Source: Aliishimia sp965656085 (GTDB lineage Bacteria > Pseudomonadota > Alphaproteobacteria > Rhodobacterales > Rhodobacteraceae). From it: a stretch of 64,000 nucleotides of DNA. Where the stretch lies: the NCBI GenBank assembly GCA_965656085.1, contig CBFHJA010000001.1, positions 115,552-179,551 of the forward strand. Reading direction: 5' to 3'. Position 1 is the stretch's first letter; every line of letters starts with the position of its first letter. This document shows positions 17,670 to 25,373 of the stretch, in pieces. Made by a program: the position numbers and the translations under genes. The notes beneath the pieces are model-generated. The model did not search any database. It had not been told where the DNA came from and worked only from the letters and a program-made list of their open reading frames with translations.

Positions 17670-17829
17670 TGGGGTGCGCCTTTTCAGTGTTGCGCAACTG
17701 GTCCAAGAGGGCTGTGAAGCGTTCCGGCAAAGGTTCCGATGCCACTTCGTCGAACGCCCGCTTGAGGTTCTCATTGATCCGCGCATCCATCTCTGGACGC
17801 TCTTCTGGCTGGTTTCTCTGTGTGCTCAT
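17662..17829 (-). CDS. nepR: Anti-sigma factor NepR
   Basis: 55-aa protein with the NepR core INENLKRAFDEVASEPLPER followed by FTALLDQL, the two helices that clamp EcfG or bind phosphorylated PhyR. The start at ATG 17829 (MSTQRNQPEE) excludes 31 upstream residues. It sits between phyR (divergent) and ecfG (8-base overlap), the conserved synteny of the partner-switch. The C-terminal tail after the core is short. Confidence 0.92.
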   Translation of the reverse strand: MSTQRNQPEERPEMDARINENLKRAFDEVASEPLPERFTALLDQLRNTEKAHPNE

Positions 17830-17861
17830 TGTTTTGTCTTCACAAATTCCCGGACTATTTC

Positions 17862-17886
17862 GGAACAAAACGCCGATCTGCAGGTT
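17862..17886 (+). promoter_or_regulatory. EcfG-type promoter for phyR
   Basis: GGAAC at 17862-17866, 16-base spacer, GGTT at 17883-17886 (consensus -10 CGTT, one mismatch). It points at phyR (ATG 17923). It is interleaved with the opposite-strand promoter inside one inverted repeat: GGAACAAAAC (17862-17871) and GTTTTGTTCC (17884-17893). Confidence 0.6.
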
Positions 17887-17893
17887 TTGTTCC
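17869..17893 (-). promoter_or_regulatory. EcfG promoter for nepR-ecfG
   Basis: On the minus strand GGAAC occupies 17893-17889, followed by a 16-base spacer and CGTT at 17872-17869, an exact EcfG consensus. It lies 40 bases upstream of the nepR start and should autoregulate nepR-ecfG-kinase. Its -35 and -10 elements are interlocked with those of the phyR promoter. Confidence 0.75.
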
Positions 17894-17922
17894 CAGATAG
17901 TCGAAAAAAAGAGGAAGACCAC

Positions 17923-18738
17923 ATGTCAGTATTGAGTGAAGCGGGACTGGCAGACGCCATCGGGCCCTGTCTGCCGTACTTGCGCCGCTATGCGCGCGCG
18001 CTTACCGGGCGGCAGGAAAGCGGTGACAAATTTGCCGCCGCGACGCTGGAAATCATTCTCACGGCCCCCGACGCGTTCGAGAACAACTGGGATATCAAGG
18101 TGTCCCTGTTCCGCGCCTTCCATGCCATCTGGTCCTCGACCGGCTCTCCCGTCGATCCGTCGGAGGCCGAGACCGGACCCGAGCAGGAAGCGCAAAGGCG
18201 GCTGGCGCATCTCACGCCCAACACCCGCGAGGCCCTGCTGCTGCACACGATCGAGGAATTCAGCATCGCCGACATCGCCGTGATCCTGAAGATCGAGGAG
18301 AGCGAGGCTGCGGAACTGATCAACATCGCCTATACCGAGATGGCGCGCGGTGCCGCCGGGCGCGTGCTGATCATCGAAGACGAGGCCATTATCGCAATGG
18401 ATCTGGAGACGATGATGAGCGATCTCGGCCATCAGGTCGTGGGCATCGGCCGGACCGAGAAGGGCGCGGTCGATCTGGCCGCCGCGCAAGATTTCGATCT
18501 GATCGTGTCGGACATCCAACTGGCGGATAATTCCAGCGGGATCGACGCGGTGAACCGGATCTTGGAGACACATGGCCCGCATCCGGTCATTTTCGTCACC
18601 AGCTTCCCCGAACGGCTTCTGACCGGCGAGGGCCCGGAGCCGGCCTTCCTGATTTCCAAGCCTTATACCGAAGAACAGGTGAAATCGGCTGTCAGCCAAG
18701 CGATGTTTTTCTCTTCTACGGAAACGCTCAAAGCGTGA
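17923..18738 (+). CDS. phyR: Response regulator/anti-anti-sigma factor PhyR
   Basis: 271-aa protein with an N-terminal sigma-like domain (about 1-140, including LTPNTREALLLHTIEEFSIA as degenerate region 4) and a C-terminal receiver domain. The phosphoacceptor is D197 in LIVSDIQL, with IIEDEA for the acidic pocket and a conserved lysine in ISKPYTEEQ. Phosphorylated PhyR sequesters NepR and frees EcfG. The start at 17923 has GAGGAAG upstream; the 148-codon open extension is shadow. It is divergent from nepR-ecfG and shares a palindromic promoter region. Confidence 0.95.
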   Translation: MSVLSEAGLADAIGPCLPYLRRYARALTGRQESGDKFAAATLEIILTAPDAFENNWDIKVSLFRAFHAIWSSTGSPVDPSEAETGPEQEAQRRLAHLTPNTREALLLHTIEEFSIADIAVILKIEESEAAELINIAYTEMARGAAGRVLIIEDEAIIAMDLETMMSDLGHQVVGIGRTEKGAVDLAAAQDFDLIVSDIQLADNSSGIDAVNRILETHGPHPVIFVTSFPERLLTGEGPEPAFLISKPYTEEQVKSAVSQAMFFSSTETLKA

Positions 18739-19091
18739 GCCTCTTGCGAGAGTGATCGGTCCAAAGCGACCCGCGCCCTGAGGCCGGGCGCTTTGCTGCG
18801 CGCTCAATTGCGCGCCGCTTTTTCTGCACGCGCACAAAAATGCGGCAGCGCAGCAAAGCGCCTGCCCCCAAATGCGCCGCCGCGCTAGGCACCCCCCATA
18901 GCGCTGTGCATCCTGCGTTTGTCTCCGAACTGTTCGGGGACATTCACCACTCGCCGCCCCCAAGGACGACACAGATCTCCGCGGGTGCGCAGCGTCACTT
19001 TTTATCCGCGTGGGATCGCAAGCGACCCGGCGCAGACCTGCTGTCTGCACCGCTCGCCTCTTTGCGATCCACCCAAACGGGGGACAACCGT
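18739..19091. other. Intergenic region phyR/urtA with long inverted repeat
   Basis: 353 bases without a credible gene. It holds a perfect 15-bp inverted repeat, GGCGCTTTGCTGCGC at 18787-18801 and its complement at 18848-18862, enclosing 46 bases. The position just after phyR suggests a terminator or mRNA-stabilising structure, though no T-run follows. The remaining 230 bases should hold the urtA promoter and leader; no clear NtrC site or known riboswitch was recognised. Confidence 0.5.
18787..18862. repeat. 15-bp perfect inverted repeat (long-loop hairpin)
   Basis: Arms at 18787-18801 and 18848-18862 are fully complementary, and the loop contains further GC-rich self-complementary bases (GCGCGC). 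It could fold into an extended structure at the 3' end of the phyR transcript. No poly-T follows, so intrinsic termination is not proven. Confidence 0.55.
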
Positions 19092-20372
19092 ATGACATCC
19101 TTTAAACCCTTGGCGGCCCTGCCTGTCGCCGCCCTTTTGATGACCGGAACCGCTGCACTGGCCGATTGCCCGGTGAAAGTGGGCGTTCTGCACTCGCTGT
19201 CGGGCACCATGGCCATCTCCGAGACCACGCTCAAGGACACGATGGAACTGCTGATCGAAGAGCAAAACGCCAAGGGCGGTTTGCTGGGCTGCGAGATCGA
19301 AGCCGTCGTGGTCGATCCGGCCTCCGACTGGCCGCTCTTTGCCGAGAAGGCACGCGAGTTGCTGACCGTGTCCGAGGTTGACGTGATCTTCGGCTCCTGG
19401 ACCTCCGTGTCCCGGAAATCTGCGCTGCCCGTGCTCGAAGAGTTGAACGGGCTGATGTTCTACCCGGTGCAGTATGAGGGCGAGGAATCGTCCAAGAACG
19501 TGTTCTACACCGGCGCCGCGCCCAACCAGCAAGCGATCCCCGCGACCGACTATTTCCTCGAAGAGCTTGGCGTCGAGAAATTCGCCCTGCTGGGCACGGA
19601 CTATGTCTATCCGCGCACCACGAACAACATTCTGGAAAGCTATCTTGTCTCCAAGGGCATCCCCGAAGAAGACATCTTCGTGAACTACACGCCCTTCGGT
19701 CACTCCGACTGGGCGACGATCGTTGCAGACGTTGTCGCGCTCGGCGCCGACGGCAAGCAAGTGGGCGTGATCTCCACGATCAACGGCGACGCCAACATTG
19801 GCTTTTACAAGGAACTCGCCGCCGCAGGCGTGTCAGCGGACGATCTGCCCGTCGTGGCCTTCTCGGTCGGCGAAGAGGAACTCTCCGGCCTCGACACCTC
19901 CAACCTCGTCGGCCACCTCGCCGCGTGGAATTACTTCCAGTCCGCCGAATCCGAGGCCAACGACGCGTGGATCGCCGCGTGGAAAGCCAAGATGGGCGAA
20001 GACCGTGTGACCAACGATCCGATGGAAGCGCATTACATCGGCTTCAACATGTGGGTGAACGCGGCGACCGAGGCCGGGACCACCGATGTGGACGCGGTGC
20101 GCAGCGCGATGTACGGGCAGGAATTCCCGAACCTCACGGGCGGCACGGCGGTCATGCTGCCGAACCACCACCTCGCCAAGCCCGTGCTGATCGGCGAGAT
20201 CCGCGCGGATGGCCAGTTCGACATCATCAGCCAGACCGAAGAAGTGCCGGGCGATGCGTGGACGGACTACCTTCCGGAATCGGCCGTGCTGAAATCCGAT
20301 TGGGCCGAATTGGGCTGCGGGATGTACAACACCGAGACCGAGACCTGCGTGCAGATCAAGTCGAACTACTGA
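19092..20372 (+). CDS. urtA: Urea ABC transporter, periplasmic binding protein
   Basis: 426-aa solute-binding protein of the branched-chain amino acid/amide family. The signal peptide covers residues 1 to about 24 (ALLMTGTAALA before DCPVKV); the mature start VKVGVLHSLSGTMAISE and the motifs FGSWTSVSRKSALPVLE and MFYPVQYEGEE are typical of UrtA. It binds urea (or short amides) in the periplasm. The start at 19092 follows a GGGGGA. It is first in urtABCDE. No urease genes are present in the window. Confidence 0.92.
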   Translation: MTSFKPLAALPVAALLMTGTAALADCPVKVGVLHSLSGTMAISETTLKDTMELLIEEQNAKGGLLGCEIEAVVVDPASDWPLFAEKARELLTVSEVDVIFGSWTSVSRKSALPVLEELNGLMFYPVQYEGEESSKNVFYTGAAPNQQAIPATDYFLEELGVEKFALLGTDYVYPRTTNNILESYLVSKGIPEEDIFVNYTPFGHSDWATIVADVVALGADGKQVGVISTINGDANIGFYKELAAAGVSADDLPVVAFSVGEEELSGLDTSNLVGHLAAWNYFQSAESEANDAWIAAWKAKMGEDRVTNDPMEAHYIGFNMWVNAATEAGTTDVDAVRSAMYGQEFPNLTGGTAVMLPNHHLAKPVLIGEIRADGQFDIISQTEEVPGDAWTDYLPESAVLKSDWAELGCGMYNTETETCVQIKSNY

Positions 20373-20461
20373 TCTGACCTGATCTCCAAGATCGGAGGGG
20401 CGCGGCACGGCTCGCGTCCCTCTTTCCCCGGAACGACCCCTCCCTTTGCCTGAAAGTGCCC

Positions 20462-22393
20462 ATGCTGCTGCGGTTCCTTCTCCTTGCGCTTACGCTCAGC
20501 TGTCTTGCGCCCGCCGCCTCTCACGCGCAGAGCCTGCAAGACATTCTCCAAACCCACACCGAAGAAGTCGCCAAACCCGGTCGCCGCTCTGTTGGGGTGG
20601 TGCTGGACGATCTGGCCGCGTCCGGCCTGCCGCAAGCGGTGACCTTTCTCGAAGCATGGCGCGACCGTGAGATCGTGCAGCGCGACGCGGACGGACTGTT
20701 CTTCCGCAGCGTCGAGGACAGTCTGGTCGATCTCGACACGGGCGAGACCGTTGGACCGGCCGAGAATGTGAGCGCCGTGCGCCCCAATGGCGGCGTGCGC
20801 CGCGCCATCGGCGAGGTGCTTGTCCAGTTCCAACTCTCCAGCCCCGATATCGAACGCCGCACCGCTGCCGTGGACGCCATTGCGCGCGGCGGCGCTGCCG
20901 ACCAGCTTGAACCGCTCCGGGCCTCGATAGACGGTGAGACCGACCCCGCGCTCAAGGCCCGCAAGGAAGAACTCGTCAACATCCTGACCGCCCGCTTCGG
21001 GACCGACACCGAGACCCGTGTGGCCGCCATCACCGCCCTGTCCTCCTCCATGTCCGTCGATATCCGCGCCGTGCTGAACCAGATCCTCGCCACCACGGAT
21101 GGGGTCGCGGAAACCCTGCCGGAGGATGTCTCCATCGCCGAGACCTACGCGCCGGGCAGCGACGCGCTGAGCCGCACAGACGCCTATGCCAAGCTGGTCG
21201 ACGCCGATCTCGCCCCGCCACTCGTCGGGCCAGATGCGATCCGCGACGCGCTGACGGCGCATATCGACGGCGGCTTCGTCGGCGGCGTGCCCGTTGCCCA
21301 ACTTGGCACCAATGAGGCCCGCGCCCGGGCCTACGCAGCGCTGGCCGAGGCCGGGACCGTCCCGCCGCTGGTCACGGAGGCGGACCAAAGCGCAGCGCTT
21401 GCCGCGCATGTCTTCTTTGCAGCCTATGACGAGTCCGACCGCGCGGTGACAGAGGCCGCCCGCGCCGCGCTCGACGCCATCGAGACCCGCGTGGGCTGGA
21501 ACCAGTTTCTCGATCTGTCGCTCGACGGGCTGTCGCTCGCGTCGATCTACTTCCTCGCCGCCATCGGTCTGGCCATCACCTTCGGCGTGATGGGCGTGAT
21601 CAATATGGCGCATGGCGAGTTCATCATGATGGGGGCCTATACGGGCTATCTCGTGCAACTCTTTGTGCCGGACTACACCCTCTCGATCCTCATCGCCCTG
21701 CCGCTCGCCTTCGCGGTGACCTTCGGCGCGGGCGTGGCGATGGAACGGCTGGTGATCCGCTGGCTCTATCACCGCCCGCTGGAAACCTTGCTTGCGACCT
21801 TCGGGATTTCCATCGCGCTGCAACAACTCGCCAAGAATATCTTCGGCACGCAGGCCCGCCCGCTGACCTCGCCGGGCTGGCTCGACGGGACATGGTTCAT
21901 CAACGATGTGGTGTCGATCTCCTATATCCGCGTCGCGATCTTCGTGCTGGCGCTGATCTTCCTCGCCCTGATCCTCTTCGTGCTCAACCGCACCCGCCTC
22001 GGGCTGGAGGTGCGCGCCGTGACGCAAAACCCCGGCATGGCCGCGTCCATGGGCATCAACCCCGACCGCATCAACATGCTGACCTTCGGGCTTGGCTCGG
22101 GGATCGCCGGGATTGCGGGCGTGGCCATCGGGCTTTACGCGCAAGTCACCTCCGAGATGGGGCAGGCCTATATCGTGCAGTCCTTCATGACCGTTGTGGT
22201 GGGCGGTGTCGGCAATGTCTGGGGCACGCTTGCAGGGGCGACGCTGATCGGCGGGCTGCAAAAGGGCATCGAGTGGTTCAACCCGTCGAACACGCTGGCG
22301 GCGCAGACCTACATGATCCTCTTCATCATCCTCTTCATCCAGTTCCGGCCCAAGGGCATTGTCGCCCTCAAGGGCCGCGCGGCGGGGGATTAA
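20462..22393 (+). CDS. urtB: Urea ABC transporter permease UrtB
   Basis: 643-aa permease. It has a signal peptide (LLLALTLSCLAPAASHA), then about 330 residues of periplasmic alpha-helical (HEAT-like) domain found in many proteobacterial UrtB proteins. The LIV-H-type membrane domain follows from about residue 350 (LSLASIYFLAAIGLAITFGV, GVINMAHGEFIMMGAYTGY). The C-terminal VVVGGVGNVWGTLAGA is the conserved EAA-like region. ATG 20462 is chosen; GTG 20456 would add two residues. It is separated from urtC by about 214 bases containing a palindromic element, an unusual break in this operon. Confidence 0.92.
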   Translation: MLLRFLLLALTLSCLAPAASHAQSLQDILQTHTEEVAKPGRRSVGVVLDDLAASGLPQAVTFLEAWRDREIVQRDADGLFFRSVEDSLVDLDTGETVGPAENVSAVRPNGGVRRAIGEVLVQFQLSSPDIERRTAAVDAIARGGAADQLEPLRASIDGETDPALKARKEELVNILTARFGTDTETRVAAITALSSSMSVDIRAVLNQILATTDGVAETLPEDVSIAETYAPGSDALSRTDAYAKLVDADLAPPLVGPDAIRDALTAHIDGGFVGGVPVAQLGTNEARARAYAALAEAGTVPPLVTEADQSAALAAHVFFAAYDESDRAVTEAARAALDAIETRVGWNQFLDLSLDGLSLASIYFLAAIGLAITFGVMGVINMAHGEFIMMGAYTGYLVQLFVPDYTLSILIALPLAFAVTFGAGVAMERLVIRWLYHRPLETLLATFGISIALQQLAKNIFGTQARPLTSPGWLDGTWFINDVVSISYIRVAIFVLALIFLALILFVLNRTRLGLEVRAVTQNPGMAASMGINPDRINMLTFGLGSGIAGIAGVAIGLYAQVTSEMGQAYIVQSFMTVVVGGVGNVWGTLAGATLIGGLQKGIEWFNPSNTLAAQTYMILFIILFIQFRPKGIVALKGRAAGD

Positions 22394-22433
22394 ACCATGA
22401 TGGATATGCGAGGAGCGTCACAACACCTGCCAA

Positions 22434-22555
22434 GGCGCGCATGCGCCCATGCCCTCCCAAGGGTCGCCCTCTCGGCATCTTTTCTGCGAAAAGAGCCTGC
22501 CGGGTATCGCCCACCGCTGCGCGGCAGGCTTAGTCGGGCATGGCGCATGCGCGCC
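22434..22555. repeat. Palindromic intergenic element between urtB and urtC
   Basis: About 122 bases bounded by a 20-bp inverted repeat with one unpaired base: GGCGCGCATGCGCCCATGCC at the left (from 22434) and GGGCATGGCGCATGCGCGCC at the right (22536-22555). Inside are two further hairpins, CTTTTCTGCGAAAAG and GCCTGCCG...CGGCAGGC. No gene is evident. It resembles REP/BIME or non-autonomous mobile elements and could lower urtC expression or stabilise the upstream mRNA. Confidence 0.6.
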
Positions 22556-22607
22556 GTGTTGCGCAACGGGAGAGGTCTTCCGCCTCTTACCGAAGCAGGA
22601 GTTCGCC

Positions 22608-23774
22608 ATGCGTAAATCCTTCATCGCACAAAACCCGTCCGTGCTGTGGTTCATCTCCGGCCTCGCCCTGTTCACCCTGCTCGTGACGATCATGTCCGAG
22701 GCGATGGGCACTGGCTTTGTCAGCACATCCATGGTCAAAACCCTCGGCAAGACCCTGTGCCTGTGCCTCATCGCCATCGCCATGGACGTGGTCTGGGGCT
22801 ATTGCGGCATCCTTTCGCTCGGTCATTTTGCCTTCTTCGGAATCGGCGGCTACGCGATTGGCATGTGGCTGATGTATGCCCGCACCGAGGGCATCGTCGC
22901 GGCCTCGCTCGCCGAAGCACCGATCCCGCCGACCGAGCAAGAGGTGATCGACGCCATCGGCACGCAGATTTTCGGCGTCGTGGGCTCCTCCGACTTCCCG
23001 TGGATCTGGGGCTTTGCCGACAGCCTGTTCTTGCAACTCCTGATGGTCGTCCTGATCCCCGGCCTTTTGGCACTCGTCTTCGGCTGGCTTGCGTTCCGCT
23101 CGCGCGTCACGGGCGTGTACCTGTCGATCCTCACCCAAGCGATGACCCTCGCGCTGTCGCTCTACCTCTTCCAGAACGACAGCGGCCTGCGCGGCAACAA
23201 TGGCCTGTCGGGACTGCAAAACATCCCCGGCTTCGAGGCGGTGCCCCAGTCTGTGATCTCGCTGTGGTTCCTCTGGGCCTCCGCGCTCGCGCTCGGGCTG
23301 GGTTATGTGCTCTTCGCGTGGGTCGTGTCGGGCAAGATGGGCAGCGTGATCCGCGCCATTCGCGACGACGAGGCCCGCGTGCGCTTCCTCGGCTACCATG
23401 TGGAGAGCTACAAGCTCTTCGTCTTCACGCTCACGGCGGTGATCTCCGGCATCGCGGGCGCGCTCTACTACCCGCAGGCGGGCATCATCAACCCCGCCGA
23501 AATCGCCCCCATCGCCTCGATCTACCTCGCGGTCTGGGTCGCCATCGGCGGGCGCGGGCGGCTCTACGGCGCGGTGATCGGCGCGGCCTTCGTGTCGCTC
23601 CTGTCAAGCTGGTTCACCGGCGGCGGCGCGCCGGATATCCCGCTGGGGGTCTACACGGTCCAGTGGACCGATTGGTGGCTGGTGCTCTTGGGTGTGTCCT
23701 TCGTGGCAGTCACGCTGTTCTTCCCGAAAGGCATCGGCGGGCTCTTCGACAAGCTGGTGAGGAAAGACGCATGA
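22608..23774 (+). CDS. urtC: Urea ABC transporter permease UrtC
   Basis: 388-aa LIV-M-type permease with about ten hydrophobic segments. Conserved patterns include WGYCGILSLGHFAFFGIGGY near the N-terminus, FRSRVTGVYLSILTQAMTLA, and RDDEARVRFLGYHVESYK in the cytoplasmic loop. The start at 22608 follows a GCAGGAG site (22596-22602), placing it after the palindromic element. Its stop overlaps the urtD start by ATGA. Confidence 0.92.
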   Translation: MRKSFIAQNPSVLWFISGLALFTLLVTIMSEAMGTGFVSTSMVKTLGKTLCLCLIAIAMDVVWGYCGILSLGHFAFFGIGGYAIGMWLMYARTEGIVAASLAEAPIPPTEQEVIDAIGTQIFGVVGSSDFPWIWGFADSLFLQLLMVVLIPGLLALVFGWLAFRSRVTGVYLSILTQAMTLALSLYLFQNDSGLRGNNGLSGLQNIPGFEAVPQSVISLWFLWASALALGLGYVLFAWVVSGKMGSVIRAIRDDEARVRFLGYHVESYKLFVFTLTAVISGIAGALYYPQAGIINPAEIAPIASIYLAVWVAIGGRGRLYGAVIGAAFVSLLSSWFTGGGAPDIPLGVYTVQWTDWWLVLLGVSFVAVTLFFPKGIGGLFDKLVRKDA

Positions 23775-24511
23775 GCACGCTTCTCGAAGTCTCCGGCGTC
23801 TCCGTCACCTTCGACGGGTTCCGCGCCATCAACAACCTGTCAATCCAAATCGGCGAGCCCGAACTCAGGGCTGTGATCGGCCCCAATGGCGCGGGCAAGA
23901 CGACCTTCATGGACATCGTCACCGGCAAGACGCGGCCCGATGAGGGCCGGGTGATCTGGGGCGAGCGGTCGGTGTCGCTGCTGTCGATGTCCGAAAGCCA
24001 GATCGCCCGCGAGGGGATCGGCCGCAAGTTCCAGAAACCCACCGTGTTCGAAGACCAGACCGTGCGCGAAAACCTCGCCATGGCGCTCAAGAACAAGCGC
24101 GGCCCGTTCGACGTATTGTTCTACAAAAAGACCACCGAAGGCGCGGCGCGGATCGAGGAGATCGCCGAAGAGATCGGGCTGTCGGACGCCCTGCCCCGGC
24201 GCGCCGGGGACCTGAGCCACGGACAGAAGCAATGGCTGGAGATCGGGATGCTGCTCGCGCAAGACCCGCGCCTGCTGCTCGTGGACGAGCCGGCGGCGGG
24301 CATGACCCCGGCGGAACGGGCGCACACGACGGACCTGCTCAAGCGCGCCGCCGAGACGCGGGCGGTGGTGGTGATCGAACATGACATGGAGTTCGTGCGG
24401 CGGCTCGGGTGCAAGGTCACGGTGCTGCACGAGGGTTCGGTGCTGGCCGAGGGCAGCCTCGATCACGTGACCAAGAACCAAGAGGTGATTGATGTGTATC
24501 TGGGGCGCTGA
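23771..24511 (+). CDS. urtD: Urea ABC transporter ATP-binding protein UrtD
   Basis: 246-aa ABC ATPase. Walker A is GPNGAGKTT, the signature is LSHGQKQWLEIGM and Walker B is LLLVDEPAAGMTP, with the H-loop in VVVIEHDMEFV. The LSHGQKQWLEI signature is characteristic of UrtD among LIV-type ATPases. It is coupled to urtC by an ATGA overlap and is followed after 3 bases by urtE. Confidence 0.93.
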   Translation: MSTLLEVSGVSVTFDGFRAINNLSIQIGEPELRAVIGPNGAGKTTFMDIVTGKTRPDEGRVIWGERSVSLLSMSESQIAREGIGRKFQKPTVFEDQTVRENLAMALKNKRGPFDVLFYKKTTEGAARIEEIAEEIGLSDALPRRAGDLSHGQKQWLEIGMLLAQDPRLLLVDEPAAGMTPAERAHTTDLLKRAAETRAVVVIEHDMEFVRRLGCKVTVLHEGSVLAEGSLDHVTKNQEVIDVYLGR

Positions 24512-24514
24512 TCC

Positions 24515-25210
24515 ATGCTGAGTGTCGAGAACCTGACCTTGCATTACGGCCAGAGCCAGATCCTCTACGGGGTGAGCATGATCGCCAGACCCGGCGAGGT
24601 GACGGCGGTCATGGGCACCAACGGTGTGGGCAAGACCTCGCTGCTGAAGGCAATCTCCGGGCGCCACCCCTATTCCGGCGGCAGCCTGTCTTTGAGCGGC
24701 ACCGAGCTGAAGCACCCCACAGCCTACAAGGCCGCACGCGCCGGGATTGCCTATGTGCCGCAGGGGCGTGAGGTGTTTCCGCTGATGAGCGTGGAGGAGA
24801 ATTTGCAGACCGGCTTTGCCTGTTTGGACGATCCCAAACCGACCATTCCGGATCGCATCTACGACCTGTTCCCGGTTCTGAAGGAGATGAAGGACCGGCG
24901 CGGCGGCGATCTGTCCGGCGGGCAGCAACAGCAGCTTGCCATCGCCCGCGCGCTGATCACGCAGCCGCGCGTGCTGCTGCTGGACGAGCCCACGGAAGGC
25001 ATCCAGCCCAACATCATCCAGCAGATCGGGCGGGTCATCGCGCAACTGAGGGACGATGGCGAGATTGCCATCGTGCTGGTCGAGCAGTTCTTCGATTTCG
25101 CCTATGATCTGGCGGATCGCTTCGTGGCGCTGAACCGGGGCGCGGTTGTGTTGAGCGACGAAAAGGACAACGTGAGCCGCGAGGCGCTGCTGGCCAAAGT
25201 GTCGATCTGA
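24515..25210 (+). CDS. urtE: Urea ABC transporter ATP-binding protein UrtE
   Basis: 231-aa ABC ATPase with Walker A GTNGVGKTS, signature LSGGQQQQLAIARAL, Walker B LLLDEPTEGIQP and VLVEQFFDFA. It forms a heterodimer with UrtD at the UrtBC permease. GTN in place of GPN in Walker A and the IQPNIIQQIG segment are typical of UrtE. It is last in the operon; no clear terminator follows. Confidence 0.93.
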   Translation: MLSVENLTLHYGQSQILYGVSMIARPGEVTAVMGTNGVGKTSLLKAISGRHPYSGGSLSLSGTELKHPTAYKAARAGIAYVPQGREVFPLMSVEENLQTGFACLDDPKPTIPDRIYDLFPVLKEMKDRRGGDLSGGQQQQLAIARALITQPRVLLLDEPTEGIQPNIIQQIGRVIAQLRDDGEIAIVLVEQFFDFAYDLADRFVALNRGAVVLSDEKDNVSREALLAKVSI

Positions 25211-25373
25211 CCAGCGGGCCGCGCCGGTGGCGTCTGCCTGCGGCATGAGCGACAGGGCAGCACACTCCCCGATCTCAGAGTTGCCCAAGGGCCGGGTTTT
25301 CGCGTTATAATCGCACGCGAAACCTCGCAGAGGCGCCAAGCTGCGCACTGCAGCAAGCTCAGGAGAACGGGCA

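Noticed and set aside
18890..19091. Possible riboswitch (guanidine-type) ahead of urtA
   Set aside because: Some GGACGAC/ACGGGGG strings are present, but the conserved paired elements could not be assembled.
20366..22261. 631-codon minus-strand frame opposite urtB
   Set aside because: UrtB is unmistakable on the plus strand; the antisense frame is shadow.
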